Part shown: positions 58,892-64,000 of the stretch, piece after piece | Layout of the letters: each line of letters opens with the position of its first letter | Numbering within the stretch: the stretch's first letter is position 1 | Assembly: GCA_051002015.1 (NCBI GenBank) | Contig: JBPCMS010000078.1 | Coordinates: 1 to 64,000, forward strand | DNA from: JACDBE01 sp051002015 | GTDB lineage: Bacteria; Actinomycetota; Acidimicrobiia; Spongiisociales; UBA5794 | Direction: 5' to 3' | DNA length: 64,000 nt | Made by a program: the position numbers and the translations under genes | Notes under the pieces: generated by a model | The model's input: only the letters and a program-made list of their open reading frames with translations | The model's database searches: none | Told to the model about the DNA's origin: nothing

Positions 58892-60052
58892 ATGGAGATC
58901 GAGATCGGCATCGCCAAAACCGGTCGGCGCGCCTGGGGCTTCGACGACATCGCCATCGTCCCCCCGCGCCGCACCCGCGACCCTGACGACGGCGACCTGA
59001 GCTGGGAGATCGACGCCTACCACTTCGAGCTGCCCATGATGGGGGCGGCGATGGATTCGGCGGTCAGCCCGGCCACCGCCATCGAGATCGGGCGCCTCGG
59101 CGGGCTCGGCGTGCTCAACCTCGAGGGGCTGTGGACCCGCTACGAGGACCCGATGCCGCTCTACGACGAGATCGGATCGGTCCCCGCCGACAAGGCCACC
59201 CAGCGGATGCAGGAGATCTACCAGGAGCCGATCAAGCCGGAGCTGATCGCCCCGAGGGTCGAGGAGATGCGGGCGGGCGACGTCGTCACCGCCGCCAGCG
59301 TCACCCCACAGAACGCCGCCCGCTATGCCCACCTCGCCGTCGGGGCCGGGCTCCACGTCCTGGTGATCCAGGGCACCGTGGTGTCGGCCGAGCACGTCTC
59401 CACCCGCACCGAGCCGCTCGACCTCAACCGGTTCATCTCCGGGCTCGAGGTGCCGGTGATCGTGGGCGGGTGCGCCTCGTACGCCGGTGCCCTGCACCTG
59501 ATGCGCACCGGCGCCGCCGGGGTGCTGGTCGGGGTCGGACCCGGCGCCGCCTGCACGTCACGTGGGGTGCTCGGGATCGGGGTGCCCCAGGCGACCGCCG
59601 TCGCCGACGCCGCCGGGGCCAGGACCCGCTACCTGGAGGAGACCGGCCGCTACGTCCACGTCATCGCCGACGGGGGGATGCGCACCGGCGGTGATGTGGC
59701 CAAGGCGATCGCCTGCGGGGCCGATGCGGTGATGATCGGGTCCCCGCTCGCCGCCGCGGTCGAGGCCCCGGCCAGCGGGAACCACTGGGGGATGGCCACC
59801 TTCCATCCCACCCTGCCCCGCGGCGCAAGGGTGGCGACGACCACGCTGGGGACGCTGGCCGAGATCCTGGTGGGCCCGGCTCACGAGAACGACGGCCGCC
59901 GCAACCTGTTCGGGGCGCTGCGGGTGTCGATGGCCACCACGGGCTACGCCAACGTCAAGGAGTTCCAGAAGGCCGAGGTGATGATCGCCCCGGCCCTGCA
60001 GAGCGAGGGCAAGGCCCTGCAGCGGTCGCAGAACATCGGCATGGGGTCGTGA
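58892..60052 (+). CDS. guaB3: GuaB3 family IMP dehydrogenase-related protein
   Basis: A 386-residue IMPDH/GMPR-family TIM barrel without CBS domains, matching the actinobacterial GuaB3 group. The catalytic Cys is in GPGAACTSRGVLGIGVPQ, the phosphate loop in VIADGGMRTGGDVAKAIACG, and the N-terminal GFDDIAIVPPRRTRDP is typical. ATG 58892 with GGAGG 7 bases upstream is chosen over an upstream in-frame start. It acts in purine interconversion; GMP-reductase activity is reported for some members. guaA follows directly. Confidence 0.92.
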   Translation: MEIEIGIAKTGRRAWGFDDIAIVPPRRTRDPDDGDLSWEIDAYHFELPMMGAAMDSAVSPATAIEIGRLGGLGVLNLEGLWTRYEDPMPLYDEIGSVPADKATQRMQEIYQEPIKPELIAPRVEEMRAGDVVTAASVTPQNAARYAHLAVGAGLHVLVIQGTVVSAEHVSTRTEPLDLNRFISGLEVPVIVGGCASYAGALHLMRTGAAGVLVGVGPGAACTSRGVLGIGVPQATAVADAAGARTRYLEETGRYVHVIADGGMRTGGDVAKAIACGADAVMIGSPLAAAVEAPASGNHWGMATFHPTLPRGARVATTTLGTLAEILVGPAHENDGRRNLFGALRVSMATTGYANVKEFQKAEVMIAPALQSEGKALQRSQNIGMGS

Positions 60053-60065
60053 CGGCCCGGGCCCG

Positions 60066-61640
60066 GTGAGCCGAGGACCTCGGACCCACGGGCAGGCGTC
60101 GACCGGTGACTTCGACCGGGTCTTGGTCATCGACTTCGGCGCCCAGTACGCCCAGCTCATCGCCCGACGGGTACGCCAGGCGCACGTGCTTTCCGAGATC
60201 GTGCCCAGGACGGTCACCGCCGCCGAGGTTGCCGCCGCCGAGCCGGTCGGGGTGATCCTGTCGGGTGGCCCCGCCTCGGTGTACGCCGACGACGCCTACT
60301 CCATCGACCCTGCCATCCTCGACCTGGGGATCCCGGTGCTCGGCATCTGTTACGGGCACCAGGTGATCGCTCAGACCCTCGGGGGCGTGGTGGCGGCCAA
60401 CGACGTCGCCGAGTACGGGGGCACCATCCTGGAGCTGACCGGCGGCGGGGGAACCCTGCTCGGCGACCTGCCCCCCACCCAGACGGTGTGGATGAGCCAC
60501 CGCGACGCCGTCGCCGTCCCCCCTCCCGCGTTCCGGGTCACGGCGGCGACCGCCGACTCACCGGTGGCGGCCATGGAGGACCCCGGGCGGCGGATCTACG
60601 GGGTGCAGTTCCACCCCGAGGTGGCGCATACCGCCCGTGGCCAGGAGATCCTGGGCCGGTTCCTCTCCGAGGCATGCGGGGCCCGCCCCTCGTGGACCCA
60701 CGTCGGGATCATCGAGCAGGTGGTGGCCGAGACCCTCGCCACCGTCGGCGACCGCACCGTGCTCTGCGCCCTGTCGGGTGGGGTCGACTCCTCGGTGGCG
60801 GCGGCGCTGGTGCACAAGGCGATCGGTGGCCGTCTCACCTGCGTGTTCGTCGATCACGGTCTGCTCCGGGCGGGGGAGGCGGAGCAGGTGGAGGACACCT
60901 TCCGCGGTCACTTCGGGATGAACCTGATCACGGTCAAGGCGGCCGACCGCTTCCTCGACCGGCTCGCCGGGGTTACCGACCCCGAGGAGAAGCGCAAGGC
61001 GATCGGCGAGACCTTCATCAGGGTGTTCGAGGAGGTGGTCAGCGACATCGACGACGCCGGGTTCCTGGTCCAGGGGACCCTGTACCCCGACGTGATCGAG
61101 TCGGGCACCGCAGATGCCGCCAGGATCAAGAGCCACCACAACGTCGGCGGGCTGCCCGAGGACATGCGCTTCGAGCTGATCGAGCCGCTGCGTGATCTGT
61201 TCAAGGACGAGGTGCGGGCCATCGGCGAGGAGCTGGGGCTTCCCCAGGAGATCGTGTGGCGCCAGCCCTTCCCCGGGCCGGGGCTGGCGGTGCGGATCAT
61301 CGGCGAGGTCACCAGGGAGCGGCTCGAGATCCTGCGCGCCGCCGACGCCATCGTGCTCGAGGAGATCAGACGGGCCGGGCTCTACCGGGAGATCTGGCAG
61401 AGCTTCGGGGTGCTCCCGGCGATCCGCTCGGTCGGGGTGCAGGGCGATGGGCGCAGCTACGCCTACCCGCTGATCGTGCGGGCGGTGATGTCGGACGACG
61501 CCATGACCGCCGACTGGGCTCGGCTGCCCTACGAAGTACTGGAGAGGATCTCTTCGCGGGTGGTCAACGAGGTCCCCGGGATCAACCGGGTCGCCTACGA
61601 CATCTCGTCCAAGCCGCCGGCCACCATCGAATGGGAGTGA
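60066..61640 (+). CDS. guaA: GMP synthase (glutamine-hydrolysing)
   Basis: Converts XMP to GMP. The 524 residues comprise an N-terminal class I glutamine amidotransferase (VLVIDFGAQYAQLIARRVR, the nucleophile Cys in GICYGHQVIA, His/Glu in GVQFHPEV). The ATP pyrophosphatase domain follows (ALSGGVDSSVAAALVHKA), and the C-terminal dimerisation domain ends SKPPATIEWE. GTG 60066 is the start, 13 bases after guaB3. Confidence 0.96.
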   Translation: MSRGPRTHGQASTGDFDRVLVIDFGAQYAQLIARRVRQAHVLSEIVPRTVTAAEVAAAEPVGVILSGGPASVYADDAYSIDPAILDLGIPVLGICYGHQVIAQTLGGVVAANDVAEYGGTILELTGGGGTLLGDLPPTQTVWMSHRDAVAVPPPAFRVTAATADSPVAAMEDPGRRIYGVQFHPEVAHTARGQEILGRFLSEACGARPSWTHVGIIEQVVAETLATVGDRTVLCALSGGVDSSVAAALVHKAIGGRLTCVFVDHGLLRAGEAEQVEDTFRGHFGMNLITVKAADRFLDRLAGVTDPEEKRKAIGETFIRVFEEVVSDIDDAGFLVQGTLYPDVIESGTADAARIKSHHNVGGLPEDMRFELIEPLRDLFKDEVRAIGEELGLPQEIVWRQPFPGPGLAVRIIGEVTRERLEILRAADAIVLEEIRRAGLYREIWQSFGVLPAIRSVGVQGDGRSYAYPLIVRAVMSDDAMTADWARLPYEVLERISSRVVNEVPGINRVAYDISSKPPATIEWE

Positions 61641-61662
61641 GTCGCCTGGCCGCAAGCCCACC

Positions 61663-61709
61663 AACTTTGAGCGCCTGACACCGGATAGCGGTGTGAAGCG
61701 CTCAAAGTT
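61663..61709. terminator. Two-tiered hairpin after guaA
   Basis: AACTTTGAGCGC (61663-61674) pairs perfectly with 61698-61709. Inside, ACACCG pairs with CGGTGT around a GATAG loop, with a 3x3 internal mismatch (CTG/GAA). It lies 22 bases after the guaA stop and before the NrtR-like gene. It could terminate guaA or be an operator. Confidence 0.5.
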
Positions 61710-61782
61710 CACAGCGAGCATCGAGCGGCGCATCGAGCTCGCGTCGGGACGCTTGGGGACGCCGCCGGTACCATCGTCGCTC

Positions 61783-62691
61783 ATGACCGCCGCCATCGAT
61801 GTCACGCTCGACGCGGTCATCGTCACCGTCACCGACGACCGGCCCCGCATCCTCACCCTGGCCGGGCCGTCGGGACCGCCCCGCATCCCCGCCGGTCCGC
61901 TCGATCCCGTGCATGACAAGACGCTCGAGCAGGCGATGCGACGCTGGATCGACCAGCTCACCGGGGTGGGCATCGGCTACGCCGAGCAGCTCTACACCTT
62001 CGGTGACCGCAAGCGAGGGGGTCGGCGGGACGATCCGGCCCGCTGGCTGTCCGTCGCCTACCTGGCCCTGGTACGGGAGGAGACCCCGGCGCCCGGGGCG
62101 TCGTGGGTCGACGTGTACGACCTGTTCCCCTGGGAGGACCACCGCGAGGGCCGCCCCCCGGTGATCGGCGAGGCGCTGCTCCCGGCCATGGAGGAATGGG
62201 CGGCAACCTCGGAGGCGGCGGTGCGGCGAGAGCGTATCGCCGTCATGTTCGGCCAGGAGTCGGGCTGGGACGGGATCAGGGTGCTGGAGCGGTACGAGCT
62301 GCTGTACGAGGCCGGTCTGGTGGCCGAGGCGCAGATCGACGCCGGGATGCCGGTGGCGGACACCGTGGTGGGGACGACGATGGCCTACGACGATCGGCGC
62401 ATCGCCGCCACCGCCCTTGGCAGGCTGCGGGGCAAGCTGACCTATCGCCCCCTGGTGTTCGAGCTGCTCCCCGACCGGTTCACCCTGACCGCCCTGCAAC
62501 GCACCGTCGAGGCGCTCTCTGGGATCAGGCTCCACACCCAGAACTTCCGCCGCCTGGTCGAACGCAACCGGCTGGTCGAGGGCACCGGGGCGACGGCGGC
62601 CACCGGGGGACGCCCCGGCGAGCTGTTCCGCTTCCGCCCCGAGGTGCTGCGGGAGCGGCCCCGACCGGGGGTGGGCGTCCCCTACCGCTGA
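61783..62691 (+). CDS. NrtR-like Nudix-related transcriptional regulator
   Basis: A 302-residue protein. The N-terminal part is a degenerate NUDIX fold (VTLDAVIVTVTDDRPRILTL, then EQLYTFGDRKRGGRRDDPAR and LSVAYLALV) without a catalytic Nudix box. A C-terminal winged-helix part follows (FELLPDRFTLTALQRTVEAL, HTQNFRRLVERNRLVEGTG). This is the NrtR layout of NAD-metabolism repressors. ATG 61783 is preferred; a GTG at 61693 lies within the upstream hairpin. No NAD biosynthesis gene is adjacent, so its target is open. Confidence 0.85.
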   Translation: MTAAIDVTLDAVIVTVTDDRPRILTLAGPSGPPRIPAGPLDPVHDKTLEQAMRRWIDQLTGVGIGYAEQLYTFGDRKRGGRRDDPARWLSVAYLALVREETPAPGASWVDVYDLFPWEDHREGRPPVIGEALLPAMEEWAATSEAAVRRERIAVMFGQESGWDGIRVLERYELLYEAGLVAEAQIDAGMPVADTVVGTTMAYDDRRIAATALGRLRGKLTYRPLVFELLPDRFTLTALQRTVEALSGIRLHTQNFRRLVERNRLVEGTGATAATGGRPGELFRFRPEVLRERPRPGVGVPYR

Positions 62692-62747
62692 TCCTCGCCC
62701 TGGCGAACCCTCCTTTGCTGCGTCTGCAACACGGCTAGCGTCCGACG

Positions 62748-63428
62748 ATGCCGCAGCCGCACCGGGTGGCGCTCCGCCTCTTCGCTCCCATCGGGTCGAG
62801 CTACGAGCGCTGGGCCCGGTTGCTCTCCTTTGCTCAGGACGGGCGATGGCGGGAGGCGATGGTCGCCGGGCTCGCCGTGGCGCCCGGGGAGCGAGCCCTC
62901 GACGTCGCCGCCGGCAGCGGTTCGATCACCCGGATGCTCCAGGCGGCGGGCGCAGACGTGGTGTCGCTCGACCAGAGCGGCGAGATGCTGGCGGCGGCGA
63001 CGGTGCGGGGCGCCACCGCGGTGCGGGCCGGGGCCGAGACCCTGCCATTCGGCGACGCCGAGTTCGATCTGGTCACCTTCGGCTACCTGCTCCGGTACGT
63101 CGACGACCTCCCCGAGGCGTTGGCCGAGCTGGCCCGGGTGCTCCGCCCCGGCGGCCGCATGGGTATGGTCGAGTTCGGCCGGCCGGCCGGGGTCTGGGGG
63201 CCACCGTGGTGGCTCTACACCCGGATCGGCCTTCCCGCGGCGGGGGCGCTCATCGGCGGGGGGTGGCGGGAGGTCGGCTTGTTCCTGGGCCCAAGCATCG
63301 ACCGGTTCGCCGCGGAATGGCCGCCGCTCCGCCTGGCCGGGGCGTGGAGGAACGCCGGCTTCGATGAGGTGCGGGTCGCCCGTCCATCGCTCGGTGGCGG
63401 GCTGCTGATGTGGGGGCGGCGGCGATGA
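62748..63428 (+). CDS. UbiE/MenG-like methyltransferase
   Basis: A 226-residue class I methyltransferase. ALDVAAGSGSITRMLQAAGA is motif I, LPFGDAEFDLVTFGYLLRYV motif II, and LRPGGRMGMVEFGRP motif III, the last two being typical of the UbiE/MenG group. The arrangement suggests quinone or lipid methylation, but the N-terminal region is shorter than true MenG. The stop overlaps the next start (ATGA). Confidence 0.82.
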   Translation: MPQPHRVALRLFAPIGSSYERWARLLSFAQDGRWREAMVAGLAVAPGERALDVAAGSGSITRMLQAAGADVVSLDQSGEMLAAATVRGATAVRAGAETLPFGDAEFDLVTFGYLLRYVDDLPEALAELARVLRPGGRMGMVEFGRPAGVWGPPWWLYTRIGLPAAGALIGGGWREVGLFLGPSIDRFAAEWPPLRLAGAWRNAGFDEVRVARPSLGGGLLMWGRRR

Positions 63429-64000
63429 CCGGACCGGCCCCGGCCTGGTATGCCCGGCGGGGAGGCTCCGGAGCCGGTCTCATCACCCTGCTCCACCCGC
63501 CGTACACGCTGTGGCACCTGGGCTACGTCGCCATCGGCGCCGCCCTGGCACCCCGGCTCGACGGCAGGGTGCTCGCCGGGACCCTGCTCGCCTTCGCCGT
63601 CGGGCTCGGGGTGTCCGCCCACGCCCTCGACGAGCTCCACGGCCACCCGTTGGGGACGGGGTTGAGCGATCGGGTGCTGGTGGCCCTTGCGGTCGGCGGG
63701 TTCGCCGTGGTCGCCGCCCTGGCGGTGGTGGGCGCCGCCGAGGTGTCACCCTGGGTGCTGGTCTGGGCGGCGGTCGGGATGGTGATCGCCACCGCCTACT
63801 GCCTGGAGCTGGTGCCGGCGCTCCACACCACGCTCGGGTTCGGGCTGACCTGGGGGGCCTTCCCGGTGCTGGCCGGGTACTGGGCGCAGACCTCCTCGGT
63901 CGATGCCGCCGCCGTCATGGCGGCGGCGGCGGCGGTGCTGCTGTCGATGGCGCAGCGCTCGCTGAGCACCCCGGCCCGGTTCGTCCGCCGGGACACCGGC
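63425..64000 (+). CDS. Polytopic membrane protein, truncated by window edge
   Basis: At least 192 residues of a membrane protein with about five hydrophobic segments (VLAGTLLAFAVGLGVSAHAL, VLVALAVGGFAVVAALAVVG, VLVWAAVGMVIATAYCLELV and others). An acid/His motif ALDELHGHPLGTGLSDR follows a membrane segment, reminiscent of UbiA-like prenyltransferase relatives, but this is not certain. It is coupled to the preceding methyltransferase, which would suit lipid or quinone chemistry. The 3' end is outside the window. Confidence 0.6.
   Translation, partial: MTGPAPAWYARRGGSGAGLITLLHPPYTLWHLGYVAIGAALAPRLDGRVLAGTLLAFAVGLGVSAHALDELHGHPLGTGLSDRVLVALAVGGFAVVAALAVVGAAEVSPWVLVWAAVGMVIATAYCLELVPALHTTLGFGLTWGAFPVLAGYWAQTSSVDAAAVMAAAAAVLLSMAQRSLSTPARFVRRDTG

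Noticed and set aside
61663..61709. attC-like integron recombination site
   Set aside because: The palindrome lacks the R/L box pattern and extrahelical bases of attC sites, and there is no integrase or cassette array nearby.

Overview
The window is a GC-rich stretch (roughly 70% G+C by eye) of an actinobacterial chromosome. The evidence is the gene order: fusA, the S10-spc ribosomal cluster, secY-adk-map, the alpha cluster, truA, rplM-rpsI, glmM-glmS, acpS, nnr, alr, tsaE-tsaB-rimI-tsaD and groES-groEL. A mycothiol-dependent-isomerase-like protein, GuaB3 and frequent GTG starts agree with this. The exact class cannot be read from the sequence; a deep-branching actinobacterium such as a member of Acidimicrobiia is possible. 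Some details are not textbook: no tuf between fusA and rpsJ, a long zinc-free S14, a glmS ribozyme, and no infA between map and rpmJ.

Layout. 1-14940: EF-G, then 22 tightly coupled ribosomal protein genes, secY, adk and map, nearly all with ATGA-type overlaps. 14941-23722: a mostly minus-strand accessory block that separates the spc and alpha clusters. It holds a TIGR02588/TIGR02587 pair with a broken Rieske remnant between two copies of the map 3' end, a PadR-controlled cupin/glyoxalase operon of less GC-biased DNA, an ECF sigma factor with a membrane partner, and an operon with an ATP-grasp ligase between two alpha/beta-hydrolase esterases. 23723-29070: alpha cluster, truA, rplM, rpsI. 29100-42591: cell-wall precursor and housekeeping genes (glmM, glmS, acpS, nnr, alr), a DmpA-type peptidase, family-4 uracil-DNA glycosylase, the t6A genes, and groES-groEL with a CIRCE operator. 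42639-54414: mostly minus-strand metabolic and unknown genes, including citramalate synthase with an Ile leader-peptide attenuator and a one-base frameshift. 54436-64000: trpS with a candidate Trp leader peptide, methyltransferases, a metallo-beta-lactamase/Rieske fusion, guaB3-guaA, an NrtR-like regulator, and a membrane gene cut by the window edge.

Regulation stands out. Visible in the DNA are a glmS ribozyme, two ribosome-mediated attenuator candidates (cimA and trpS), a CIRCE operator, a PadR-type inverted-repeat operator placed between -35 and -10 hexamers, and promoters with a TTGCCC -35 ahead of both the S10 and alpha clusters. Two dispersed intergenic repeat families (a 52-bp element and a 50-bp hairpin) also occur, two copies each.

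The best candidates for something undescribed are the esterase/ATP-grasp/esterase operon (20217-23429) and the TIGR02587/TIGR02588 block bracketed by map duplications (14692-16731). The most solid surprises are the glmS ribozyme and the Ile-codon attenuator upstream of a frameshifted cimA.
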